DNA from: Muribaculaceae bacterium
GTDB taxonomy: Bacteria > Bacteroidota > Bacteroidia > Bacteroidales > Muribaculaceae
DNA: 35,320 nucleotides
Direction of reading: 5' to 3'
Assembly: GCA_022510385.1 (NCBI GenBank)
Contig: JAFLTQ010000024.1
Location: 1 to 35,320 of the forward strand
Part shown: piece by piece, positions 7,914 to 17,800 of the stretch
Numbering within the stretch: position 1 is the first letter of the stretch
Layout of the letters: each line of letters starts with the position of its first letter
Notes under the pieces: model-generated
What the model saw: only the letters and a program-made list of their open reading frames with translations
Told to the model about the DNA's origin: nothing
Databases searched by the model: none
Position numbers and translations under genes: made by a program

Positions 7914-10139
7914 ATGAACTTTTCTTTAAGTTCACATAATAAGGATTTAGAAAAAATTCCTCCTCGTTTGAGAGGATTTAAGGAAAAATCCTGCCCGTTT
8001 TATGGGCAAATAGCAGGGTTTGTGCGGGTTGCACGGACTGCCGCTATGTTTCTGCTGTTGCTGACGGTTTCTTTGCTGACAGCTTGTCGGGACTCCGTGG
8101 AGGACCCCGATGAACCGCATAATCCCGGTTTTACAACTTACACCGGTAAGCTTTATTGCGCCATCATCCTCGACGAACCGTCAGGGGCCCCCTCTCGCGC
8201 AGATTATGGAGGCAATAATAACGATGACTATGAGGCCGATTTCGAAGATGGTGTCCAAAACTATGAAAGCCGTATCGATAACGTAACGCTCCTTTTCTTC
8301 GAAAACAATACTAATAACAATAATAGCAATAACTGGACCCTTTGGAAAGCTATAGAGGCTAATAATCTCTCTTCCTCGGATGGTAATACCGACAGTGAAG
8401 ACCCGGGCAAGAATGAGGATATTGCCTGGAAGAAAACCATAGTAGTAGAACTTAATGAAGAGGAGACGACCCTCGATGTACCGGAAAATTTGCGATTAGT
8501 GGCTGTAGTCAATTCCTATGACCATTATGACGGGACAACCGCCCATAACATCAATTGGAGCAACATCAGCACTCTTGCTGATTTTGAGTCCTTGACATGC
8601 GGAACTTATCAGAACGCTTCCGAAAAGGGATTCCTGATGACAACGGCCGGACATTATATTTCGGATAATAATTCATACGTATATTACAATACATACAATA
8701 AGTCGGAATTACAGATCTTCTTCAACAGCCGTTCGCAGGCAGAAAATCATCCGATCACGATATATGTGGAGCGTCTTGCTGCAAAGGTGAATCTCGAAAT
8801 CAACAAGACAAGCATTCTTCCTGTAGAGGTGGTTTATGGTACTGACATATATAAGTTGAATTTCACCCCGGAATCATGGGCTTTGTCAGCCACCGAGAGC
8901 CAAGAATACATCGCAAAGCGTACACCGGCTCAAGGAGATATAACAACAGCCAACGGGTATCACTCCGATTTCTTCAATTGGTTGAACTATAATTATCACA
9001 GATGCTTCTGGGCTGAATCAGTAAATTTCAATGTACAGGGTTCCTATCCGGCGAACGCAGGATCTACAGGAACCACGACCCTCAAATATCCAAAATTCAA
9101 GGAGATAACGGAAACTCTTTCGGAAAGTTCGGAGGGGAAATTCACCGGATCGCTATATACCCTCGAGCATACTTTCAACGCTACGGAATTGAAACGCTCC
9201 GGAGTCAATCCCTACGCCGTGCCTACAAGTATTGTGGCTTACGGGTATTACACGGCAGTGAAATCCGGCACAGACCTCAAGCCGGCGCCGGGAACGGGGA
9301 GCAGCAACCCCACGACCATGAATTTCAATAACAACGGTGGCGGTTTCTATCTCCGCGAAATCGATATGGAGAGAGATGATCAAGAGAAAGTTTTGAAATA
9401 TCGTCTCTATGTCAAAAACTCCACATCCGACGAGCTCTATAATGCTCTCCTACAGGAGCAGTATGAGATATGGGTAGCTAAAAAAGATAAAGACGGTAAC
9501 CTTGTTTGGGAAAATGGTCAACTTGTGGGCGACCATCCTGTCAAAGCCGAAGACGGGCTCGATATCTTTGAAGTGAAGAACACTTTCAAGAGATATGACA
9601 CTGTTTCCAAGAGCTGGATCCAGAACGCGAGCAACGAATATACCCTTCAGCTGAAGAGCAACTGGCAGGCCCTTGCAACGCAAAAGGGTGTGACTCTCCT
9701 CCTCGCGAAATATGACACGAGTACCAAGAAGGCCACCTATGATGAACTCTCAACCACCAATGTGGCAACGGCCAACAATCAGCTTCAGCAGCATCTCGGT
9801 TCCTGCCAATATTATGACAAGGGTTATGCCTTCTTCTATGCTCCGATTCCCCATTATTCGGGTAAGGAAGACCCATTTAAGAATAATAACGAATATACCT
9901 ACAAAGGTAATTTCAAATATACCTCGGGAGCAATCGACCACAAGACCGGCGATTTTGGAGTGGTCAGAAACCATATCTATGATTTCAAGATTTCCGGCAT
10001 TTCGGGACTCGGATTCGGCAAAACCAAAGATGATGATATCCCGCTACCTGAAGTACGACCTGACAATCAACAATACTATTTCGACATTCAATTAGAAATA
10101 TTACCCTGGCATGTCTTTAGATATACATTCGATATATAA
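7914..10139 (+). CDS. Fimbrillin-like accessory/tip lipoprotein 3
   Basis: This is a fimbrillin family lipoprotein of 741 residues from the ATG at 7914, or 697 from 8046. The signal peptide ends MFLLLLTVSLLTAC (Cys58 in the long form). Basic residues before it (VRVARTAA) support the longer form. The hairpin modules GAACTT...AAGTTC (7917-7932) and AGGATTT...AAATCCT (7973-7992) would lie inside the coding region. GAPSRADYGG gives Arg95, 37 residues after the Cys, as a likely processing site. An Asn-rich stretch, NNTNNNNSNNW, occurs near 131-141. ERLAAKVNLE (285-294), VRNHIYDFKISGISGLG and the C-terminal FDIQLEILPW are family features. Its 3' end overlaps the next gene by 29 bases, which suggests coupled translation. 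Confidence 0.78.
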   Translation: MNFSLSSHNKDLEKIPPRLRGFKEKSCPFYGQIAGFVRVARTAAMFLLLLTVSLLTACRDSVEDPDEPHNPGFTTYTGKLYCAIILDEPSGAPSRADYGGNNNDDYEADFEDGVQNYESRIDNVTLLFFENNTNNNNSNNWTLWKAIEANNLSSSDGNTDSEDPGKNEDIAWKKTIVVELNEEETTLDVPENLRLVAVVNSYDHYDGTTAHNINWSNISTLADFESLTCGTYQNASEKGFLMTTAGHYISDNNSYVYYNTYNKSELQIFFNSRSQAENHPITIYVERLAAKVNLEINKTSILPVEVVYGTDIYKLNFTPESWALSATESQEYIAKRTPAQGDITTANGYHSDFFNWLNYNYHRCFWAESVNFNVQGSYPANAGSTGTTTLKYPKFKEITETLSESSEGKFTGSLYTLEHTFNATELKRSGVNPYAVPTSIVAYGYYTAVKSGTDLKPAPGTGSSNPTTMNFNNNGGGFYLREIDMERDDQEKVLKYRLYVKNSTSDELYNALLQEQYEIWVAKKDKDGNLVWENGQLVGDHPVKAEDGLDIFEVKNTFKRYDTVSKSWIQNASNEYTLQLKSNWQALATQKGVTLLLAKYDTSTKKATYDELSTTNVATANNQLQQHLGSCQYYDKGYAFFYAPIPHYSGKEDPFKNNNEYTYKGNFKYTSGAIDHKTGDFGVVRNHIYDFKISGISGLGFGKTKDDDIPLPEVRPDNQQYYFDIQLEILPWHVFRYTFDI
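7973..7992 (+). repeat. AGGATTT hairpin module, copy 3
   Basis: AGGATTT and AAATCCT form the stem, followed by GCCCGTTTTATGGGC. An imperfect extra copy, AAGGATTT...AATTCCT, lies at 7941-7961 and a GAACTT/AAGTTC stem at 7917-7932. This is the densest occurrence of the module. Confidence 0.65.
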
Positions 10140-12564
10140 ACTTTTCAAGAGCCTTATCCTCACCTTGCTGTTGACGTGCGGACTCTTTTCGTGTGTCGAC
10201 GACTCTTTGGTGAAAGATTCGCCGACAATCAAAGAGGGCGACACCCCTTATATCATGAAAATAAGGCTCACAACCGGTAACGGTTCCTTTACAAGAGCCA
10301 CCGAATCTGAGGGGTCGAATTCGGAATTTGAGGATGGTGCCGATTATGAATATGCAATCGGTGAAGAGGGAAATTTCTGTATCATCTTCGACGCTGCCGG
10401 GCAATATATATCCTGTGCCGACCTCTATTCTGTGAATGAATCTAAAAAAAATAAGGTTTATCAAAATTCTTCAGCTGTCTACACCACCCGTTTCTATGGT
10501 TATGCCGACAGGCCTCCGGGTCAGATATTAGTAGTGGTGAATGCTACCCACACACTCAAGGAGAAAATCAAGAATTTCCCCGGATGGAATGTCGACGAGG
10601 CCATGAAACTCATAGATGAAAAGGCTGGACGCTACGTTGATAGTGGTGATAGTGATGATCCCGACGGCCGGCTCGGTTTCGGAGAGAAGAATGTAGAGGC
10701 TTCAGATAGTTTGGGAAGGGTAATCAAGTATTTCACGATGACTAATGCCACCTACCTGGATACTTCCAACAAGATACATTGCGCGGAAACCATTACAAGA
10801 TCCAATTATGCCATAGGGAGCGACGACCCGGAGGCTGACATGGAGGCTGCAGCTAAACTGGAGCCGGTTACTATCTTCCTCGAAAGGATGGTGGCGAAGA
10901 TGCTGTTTACGAATATCAGTTTCGCAACCGACAACTATATTCCGCCGTCGGCTCAACCGCTCGACGTCTGCATCTATGAAAGCGACGGTATCACATATCA
11001 TTATGAAGAGTATAAATGGGGTATCCAGCTCTTAGGATGGGGAATGAACGGCCTTGAAACCCAAAATTATCTCTTCAAGAATATAGATACCGAGGGGGAC
11101 TGGCTGAACCATTCATTTAATGCGCCTTCCCAAAACAGATGCTATTGGAGTCACGACCCTCATTACGCAAAAGGTGACCTCGGAGCTGTCTATCCCTGGC
11201 AACACGATGATGCCAGAGACCAATATGACGAGGAGAACAACCAATACTATAGTCATTTCCAATTCTTTGAGGATACAAGCGAGAAATTTGCGCTGACCTA
11301 TTATCCATTCAAGAAATTCTGCAACGCATACGATGAAAAATACAAAGAATCCGGCTATTTCCCGGATAATTATTACTATCAGCTGACTACAGAACCGGTC
11401 TATACCCCGGAAAATACTTTCCAACCGGGTATGACTGTCGACAGGAGTCGCGGAACAAGGGCTTACGAATTGGCAGGCACCCACGTGATAGTGGCCGCAC
11501 GTCTGCTCTTCCCCGATGATACCGGAAACTTCAAGCCTTTCACGGGTGGAAACATCTACCGTAACCGTGTCGGAGTTTCCTATAAAGATGAATACTCTAT
11601 GTTAGTGGATTTCATCCATGCGGTAAACTATAAACTTGAATCAAATCCCCAGATGTATTACAAATATTACGACTGGGATGCTTCCAAGACTTCAGCCAGC
11701 AAGAAGGACTCTTTAAATAATTATCGCGGCGTAACCATGAGGGCTGCTATGGAGGGGAAATACTCGTTATATGCCTATTTCCCTAATATCCTCAAATCAG
11801 ATGGTGGAACCCTCCTGGAACTGACTCCGAAGGTGATCGAATGGCTCCTATCTGATGAAAACCAGACCCAATACAAGCTGACGCGTGAAGCCGACGCTAT
11901 CAATAGTGACGGGAAAGTAATCCCCTGGATCAGTGAAAAAGATGGGGATGAGTATGTGCCCCTTAAAATCATGGTGCTTAAGAAAACCCAGGATTGGGAG
12001 GATAATAGATATAAAGGGTTTGTGAAATATAATGCGGAATTCGATACCGAATATATGATTGGGAATCCTAATGTTACCAATAGCGATTTGGAAACTTATC
12101 TCAGAACCCGGATGCTGACTATACAGAAAAACATTGGAAACAATAAATGGAAAGAGTATGATACGGCTGAAAGAGATGACAATGATATCCAGTCGCTTTT
12201 TTACGAAATCTGGGGAGCTGCAGAATGTTTCCACTATGGGATGATGTATTATGCAGTGCCGATTTATGCCCAGGATCCCAATTCACCGCTAACCAATTAT
12301 ATAGCAGTTGATTATAGTGCCGTGTTCGATCCATCGGCGAATCAGGCATTTAAAGATGATATCACTTTGAAATATTATTACGGAGTGGTGCGCGACAACT
12401 GGTATCAGTTCACTCTTCACTCTATCACTGATATAGGGGTGCCGGTTTCCGACCCGTCGAAACCGATAATACCGAACTATAATGACAAGAAGGATCAGGT
12501 GAAGTTTGAGATGGAGATTATCGGGATGCACACTGAAGACCAGACGGTGGTGATAACTGATTAG
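10111..12564 (+). CDS. Fimbrillin-like accessory/tip lipoprotein 4
   Basis: This 817-residue lipoprotein starts inside the end of the previous gene. The signal peptide (KLFKSLILTLLLTCGLFSC) puts the lipidated Cys at 28. GSFTRATESEG gives Arg62, 34 residues later, as a likely maturation site. ERMVAKMLFTN near 257-267 and VRDNWYQFTLHSITDIG near the C-terminus match the fimbrillin pattern. The middle is longer than in the shaft subunit and rich in Tyr, Asp and Asn, suggesting an enlarged surface or adhesive domain. The C-terminus (KFEMEIIGMHTEDQTVVITD) lacks the I/V-L-x-W motif of the upstream paralogues. If that strand is the donor, its loss could indicate a different place in the fibre. Exact role unknown. 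Confidence 0.75.
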   Translation: MSLDIHSIYKLFKSLILTLLLTCGLFSCVDDSLVKDSPTIKEGDTPYIMKIRLTTGNGSFTRATESEGSNSEFEDGADYEYAIGEEGNFCIIFDAAGQYISCADLYSVNESKKNKVYQNSSAVYTTRFYGYADRPPGQILVVVNATHTLKEKIKNFPGWNVDEAMKLIDEKAGRYVDSGDSDDPDGRLGFGEKNVEASDSLGRVIKYFTMTNATYLDTSNKIHCAETITRSNYAIGSDDPEADMEAAAKLEPVTIFLERMVAKMLFTNISFATDNYIPPSAQPLDVCIYESDGITYHYEEYKWGIQLLGWGMNGLETQNYLFKNIDTEGDWLNHSFNAPSQNRCYWSHDPHYAKGDLGAVYPWQHDDARDQYDEENNQYYSHFQFFEDTSEKFALTYYPFKKFCNAYDEKYKESGYFPDNYYYQLTTEPVYTPENTFQPGMTVDRSRGTRAYELAGTHVIVAARLLFPDDTGNFKPFTGGNIYRNRVGVSYKDEYSMLVDFIHAVNYKLESNPQMYYKYYDWDASKTSASKKDSLNNYRGVTMRAAMEGKYSLYAYFPNILKSDGGTLLELTPKVIEWLLSDENQTQYKLTREADAINSDGKVIPWISEKDGDEYVPLKIMVLKKTQDWEDNRYKGFVKYNAEFDTEYMIGNPNVTNSDLETYLRTRMLTIQKNIGNNKWKEYDTAERDDNDIQSLFYEIWGAAECFHYGMMYYAVPIYAQDPNSPLTNYIAVDYSAVFDPSANQAFKDDITLKYYYGVVRDNWYQFTLHSITDIGVPVSDPSKPIIPNYNDKKDQVKFEMEIIGMHTEDQTVVITD

Positions 12565-12816
12565 TGAGTTGTGAGTTTTGAGTTGTGAGTTTGGTAGCTG
12601 CCCGGTCCTCCGGGCGGTGGAAAACGACCAAAAGCCGATGATATATTGACCGCTCAGGGGACTGAGCGGTTACGAGGGAGCGGAGGGATTGGAAATGGGA
12701 AGAACTTTTTCAAAGTTCTCTTAAATAAAGGATTTTGGAAAAATCCTACCCGTTTAATGGGAAGAACTTTTTTTAAGTTCTGACATGTAAGCTGATTGTA
12801 AATTAACATATAGATA
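12565..12816 (+). repeat. Repeat-rich gap with five hairpins
   Basis: No gene is evident. The gap holds a degenerate TGAGTTG array (12565-12590), GCCCGG/CCGGGC (12600-12615) and ACCGCTCA/TGAGCGGT (12649-12670). AGAACTTT/AAAGTTCT (12701-12719) and AGGATTTT/AAAATCCT (12729-12747, then ACCCGTTTAATGGG) follow, and AGAACTT/AAGTTCT at 12763-12781 is last. The last three repeat the module seen before other genes of the cluster and end 35 bases before the next start codon. The hairpins lack long U-runs, so read-through is plausible. Confidence 0.65.
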
Positions 12817-14835
12817 ATGAAATATCTACCATATATACTCCTTTTGTTTCTTCCGCTAATGGCAGGAAGTTGCACGGATGACCCTATCACGGAAGAGCCC
12901 GGGTCCAAACCGGAATTCAATATCGACAAATTCTCGGAGGGGTATTCTATAGCCTTCGATGTGACCTTTGACCAATTAGGGAGCGCCACAAGGGCAGATG
13001 ATGATTATATGGACGTAGTGCTCCATGAATGGGAAAACTATCTCGATCCGGAGGAGTTCAGGGTGCTTTTCTTCGATATTCACGACAGATTTCTCTTCGA
13101 ATCGAAAAGCCGCTGGCTTACCCAGGTAGACTCCAAAGATGGAGGTAACCGCTGGAGAGTAGGTATCCCGGTGTTCCAGTACTTGGGCGACCTCTATGAT
13201 GACACTCCGGGACATGAAGGTGAGAAATTAGATGATGACGACAGATATAACTGGGACCGTATCGTTGAAATCATGCGTAAAGAGGGTTTCAAGATAGCAG
13301 TGCTTGCCAACAGGCCCTTGAAGATTATGCTTCCCGACCTTGACGACTATGCCGAAAGGTATAAAAGTCTGAAAGATATGGACTTTGCAAAGTTAGGGCC
13401 CTTCTGGACATCTAAAAACAGTATAGCCACAGATGATATAGACAACAGTGATGTAGCTACTGTTTTCGACCTGCATCATTGCCAGTTCGACCCTGTCTAT
13501 TTCTCTAAATCTATCGGTAAGTCGTCATCGGATGAGTATGGTGCCAGATGGTATGACTTCATTATGGACTATAACAACCACACCGAGGAGGTGCCTCTTA
13601 AAAATGGAGAAAAGGTTACTATTAATAATGCACCCTGGATGGGAGCAGCCTCAAGCTGGATAAGTCTTAAGCGCACCCGCAATGTCGGCGAAGGTGATGA
13701 TAAGAGGAATATACGTTATTACCGCCTCCCCGATGGTAGAATCTACAGTAATAGTGATCATTATGATGATCAAGAAAATCCTAATCTAAATAATTGGAAC
13801 AAACAGTCGTATCAGGCGCCTACTGATGACCCACAGTATATCCCGATGTATGGAATACAGGAATATGCCCCCTTATCCACATGGGTGAAGGGAACAACCT
13901 TCAATCTGTCGGAGCAAACGGGTTCACAAACGGGTGATTACCATTATACCACTCTTTCCTTGTTGAGGTCGGTCGTAAAATTAGAGTTGCGCATTCCGAA
14001 AAAAGATAAGAATGGTAATACAGTGACCATTGATAATAAATGGGCTCAATTATGGTATAACAACTATATGGCCCGTTGCGAACCGATGGATGTATCAACG
14101 CCCACAAGAGATATCTGGAAGAAGGACCATGAAAATGACTGCGAATGGTTACGAATAAGGGACTATGGTATTTTTTTCAATCACTCTGATTTTAAAAATT
14201 GGCTTGCATGGTATTATAAAATCTGGCAAACGAAAGGGGGATGGAATTTCACTGAACATGGATTTACCCCAAATATTACTTCCACTTTAGACCCTCCACA
14301 GATTTTTAACCCCATGACTCAAAGACTTCAGACTACACTGATAAGTGACTGTTATCTCCCTACTGAAGATTTCCACAGATGGGTAATCTATTGCGGAGAA
14401 AGGAATCTCAGCGACCCGTCTGAACTCGGAGACATGAGAGCGAAACTCACAATCTCTTTTTTCCGTATTCCTGTAATTATCGAATCCGGGAGTGGATATA
14501 ATAAAACGCAAACGAAATATGCTTATAATATACCTATTGTAAATTATTCCGCTCCCAACAACCCTATTAGGAACAAGTACCAAGAAAAAGGGACGCATCT
14601 TGTGGAGACAATTACTGATGACTCTGAATACCAATATATGGCCGGTAATCCAAATACAATGGCTGCATATTATGACGAAGTTAAAGCTAACGGAACTACC
14701 AAGGACTTCCTTCCCTATCCTCTGTTAAGAAACCATTTCTATAGGATAGAAATTTCTTATGGAGATAATGCCGATATAAACGTAAAAATCATTAATGCTG
14801 ACCAAAGAAATGTTGGTGGGATTGTATTCAATTAA
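12817..14835 (+). CDS. Fimbrillin-like/tip adhesin lipoprotein 5
   Basis: This 672-residue lipoprotein has a signal peptide ending LPLMAGSC (Cys19). GSATRADDDYM gives Arg59, 40 residues after the Cys. Strand-like LRSVVKLELRI near 383-393 corresponds to the ERxxAKV strand of the paralogues, and LLRNHFYRIEISYGD near the end matches the RNxxY motif. The sequence ends INVKIINADQRNVGGIVFN, without the ILPW-type motif. Between these lies a divergent Trp/Tyr/Asp-rich region. Its size, order and lack of the usual C-terminal strand motif suggest a minor or tip component rather than a shaft subunit. It is followed 13 bases later by the giant adhesin gene, so the two are probably co-transcribed. Confidence 0.7.
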   Translation: MKYLPYILLLFLPLMAGSCTDDPITEEPGSKPEFNIDKFSEGYSIAFDVTFDQLGSATRADDDYMDVVLHEWENYLDPEEFRVLFFDIHDRFLFESKSRWLTQVDSKDGGNRWRVGIPVFQYLGDLYDDTPGHEGEKLDDDDRYNWDRIVEIMRKEGFKIAVLANRPLKIMLPDLDDYAERYKSLKDMDFAKLGPFWTSKNSIATDDIDNSDVATVFDLHHCQFDPVYFSKSIGKSSSDEYGARWYDFIMDYNNHTEEVPLKNGEKVTINNAPWMGAASSWISLKRTRNVGEGDDKRNIRYYRLPDGRIYSNSDHYDDQENPNLNNWNKQSYQAPTDDPQYIPMYGIQEYAPLSTWVKGTTFNLSEQTGSQTGDYHYTTLSLLRSVVKLELRIPKKDKNGNTVTIDNKWAQLWYNNYMARCEPMDVSTPTRDIWKKDHENDCEWLRIRDYGIFFNHSDFKNWLAWYYKIWQTKGGWNFTEHGFTPNITSTLDPPQIFNPMTQRLQTTLISDCYLPTEDFHRWVIYCGERNLSDPSELGDMRAKLTISFFRIPVIIESGSGYNKTQTKYAYNIPIVNYSAPNNPIRNKYQEKGTHLVETITDDSEYQYMAGNPNTMAAYYDEVKANGTTKDFLPYPLLRNHFYRIEISYGDNADINVKIINADQRNVGGIVFN

Positions 14836-14848
14836 TGAGGATTAAGTA

Positions 14849-17800
14849 ATGAAAAAAATATACTTATATATATTGGTTCTAATTTCTCTCTTTGTTACAG
14901 GGTGTAACGATGAGATGCTTCTTGATAACACCGGCGGCAATAATGGAGAGGGAGATAATATGCTTTCTCTTGTAGTAGATGCGGGGGATCTTCGAACCCG
15001 AGCCATCGACATGACGCCGGGAGCCTCAGTTTTTCTCAACAAAGTTTGGGTGGGGATATATGTATATCAAGTTGAAGCCGGTAATAATACCGGGGCTGTG
15101 GCAAAAGAAAGAGTCGGAGGAACCAATCTGACTACAGAATTAGATCTGAAAAACCGATTGACAGCATCCGGATCTAAATTCTATAATGTTATTCCGATTG
15201 AGTTGTATCAAGACAGGCATACAATTACAACCGGCACCCCATTGATTGTAGTTGGAGTTGCTAATTATGAGGGGATAAAAACTACGGATGGGAAACCACT
15301 TTTTGAAGCTCTTAAAGATGCTAATACTTGGGAAAAATTTAAAGAGATTGCTATTGACACCCAAAACAGTGAATTTTCCGCTCAATCTCCTCTACTGATG
15401 GGTTATCTTTCAAATGAAGAAACAGATGATACAGCAAATGGATATATTCATACGAGGGTGGATCAATTCGAAAACAGGAATAGGATAAATCTGTATGGAA
15501 CAGCCACAGAAGGGAATGATCCGTCCATATTAGTTAAGGCAACTTCCACCACATCTTTAAATACCACAGGGAAATTGCTCAAATTACGCAGGTTGCGTTC
15601 AAAAATAAATGTTGATATTAAAACAGGAAATAATCAACTTTCTGTAACGAATCTGGAATATAAAATAGTAAATATACCGAAATCGGCTTTCCTTGCTCAA
15701 AGACGTACAAATACATACGGTTCAGGGCAGTATGCAACAAAAGAATTCTCTCCAAACAGTGCCGATATGATAGATGATGGATATATCACTCTTGAAGAGG
15801 CGGAATGGCAGAAAACCACCAATAACTACTCTTTCTCTTTTGAGCATTTTGAAAATATCCATTGGGCAAGAACTTCCTTCCCAACTCTCGGCAATAATTC
15901 ATCAGATGATGCGGCACAATATATTTTAGAAAACTATCACCGCCGTGAGCAACAGAATAGTGACGACAGTTTTTATTATTTAGCAAGTTCAGCCGGTGAC
16001 TGGAATAACAATGCATCTTACATGATCCTTAAGATAAGTCTCAGGGATTTCTCTACGGGAAGAAATTCTGTGATTGAATACACAATCCATGAAGGATTCT
16101 GTAATGATGCTGACGGTAAAACTCTTGTAGATCAAAACGGAGATACTTATCCCAATAATTCTTCTAAGGACTATAGTATAGCTGCTCCACAGAGGCTAAG
16201 GGATTTTTCATGTTTCAGAAATACCGATTATCATTATAATGTGACAATCAATGGAGTGCAAGATATAGTTACAACTGTCACTACCACAGGGAACCCACAT
16301 CCTACTGATCAGCATAACGGATCTGTTTGGGAGATGAAGTATCCTACTTACACTACTGAGAATAATTCCGGAGTTACTGTTAAAAACAATCGATTGGAAA
16401 CAAAAACCGGAGGTTCTGCAACTCTCTCCCCTATCACATTCGATGATATACCGTTCGAGGATGTGGCGTTCAGATTGGTGGGTACTTTCTTCGATGATGT
16501 CAGGATGCAGGAGATACCGGTTGACCTTTGCTATAACTTCGCGCATGGCGATCTCGATGGTTTTTCCGGGTTGTGGCCCGACCCCGTGACAAGTGTCACT
16601 GAATATTTTGTCACCACCACCACCCAGGATGCTGACAACGGAGGCGCAGAGAGAGTTACAAGCGCTTACCAAGCTATGGAGGATTATTTCAAAGAATCGC
16701 ATCCCGACGTTGAAGCAATGATGTCGCGAATCACCATCAATGACGACAAGAAAACTATTAGGGCGTTCATCAAGGATTTGTATGATGCAAGCTCCTCCGA
16801 CGGAAACGTTCCTGTAAATAAAAGTGTCTCCAGAGTGAATATCCAAGGACGAGAGCTCTATGAAACCGAAGATGCTTCCGACGGAGCAAGAAACCATATG
16901 ATAGGACTCTATCTTTTCGATATCAAGAAAGCGAGAAGATTTGTGGAGGGGACTGACAGGGTTCAGACTGATAACCACGACTGCTACTATTATGTCATCA
17001 ATGCCATCGAGCAGTATCCTTCTTACCTTGAAACAGAAAATTATGAAAGGATATATGCATGGTATAGTAGTTCAAGTAGAAGGGTTCCCAGCAATAAAGG
17101 AACTACCCAGCAAGTTAATAACGGGAATTTACCTTCTCCTCCCAATGACCGTGTGATGATGTTTAATGATAATCCCGATATCGCTTTCAGGATATTAGGG
17201 TATTACCATGGAGAAAAATCAGCTGAAGGGGAGTATGACGACTATTATGACCTGTGTTATAATTTTGATGTGAAAGAGTTCACCGGATTTAATTTAAAGA
17301 TGCCTCCCACCTCTTCAACAACAAGGAGTGTGACTAAATATAACCTTGAAGGAGAGGATATCCCGCAGGATCTTCTTGATGGTATCAAGATTCAAGTTGG
17401 GGGAAACGGACCGATTTATAACGTTAAGGAATTCATTAATTTAGCGTTGCAGGGCAAACTTACTACTCCTTACGACTACAGGTTTGTCTTCAGCGATTAC
17501 AAAAAATATTTTTATAATGAAGACAACCGTGATAATAATATCCGTGGCATCTATATCTTCGACAAGAAAAATAAGTTTGTAAAACCGGTGCTCTATTCCA
17601 GCAACAGCAACACAGCTACCTATTTGATGTATGCAGCCGAACAGGATGCCATAAAACGCAACCCGACGCAACTGACGCGACCTACTAATATTAGTTATAG
17701 TAAGTACATAGATGGTAGGGAAATTAAATATAACGTAATAGAAGAATATGTGGGAACACTTACTATTCCTTTATTAGATAACTATACATATAATGAGGAT

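Noticed and set aside
16208..16978. A 256-residue minus-strand frame inside the giant adhesin gene
   Set aside because: The plus-strand frame has continuous homologous motifs through this region and a signal peptide, so the antisense frame is a shadow.
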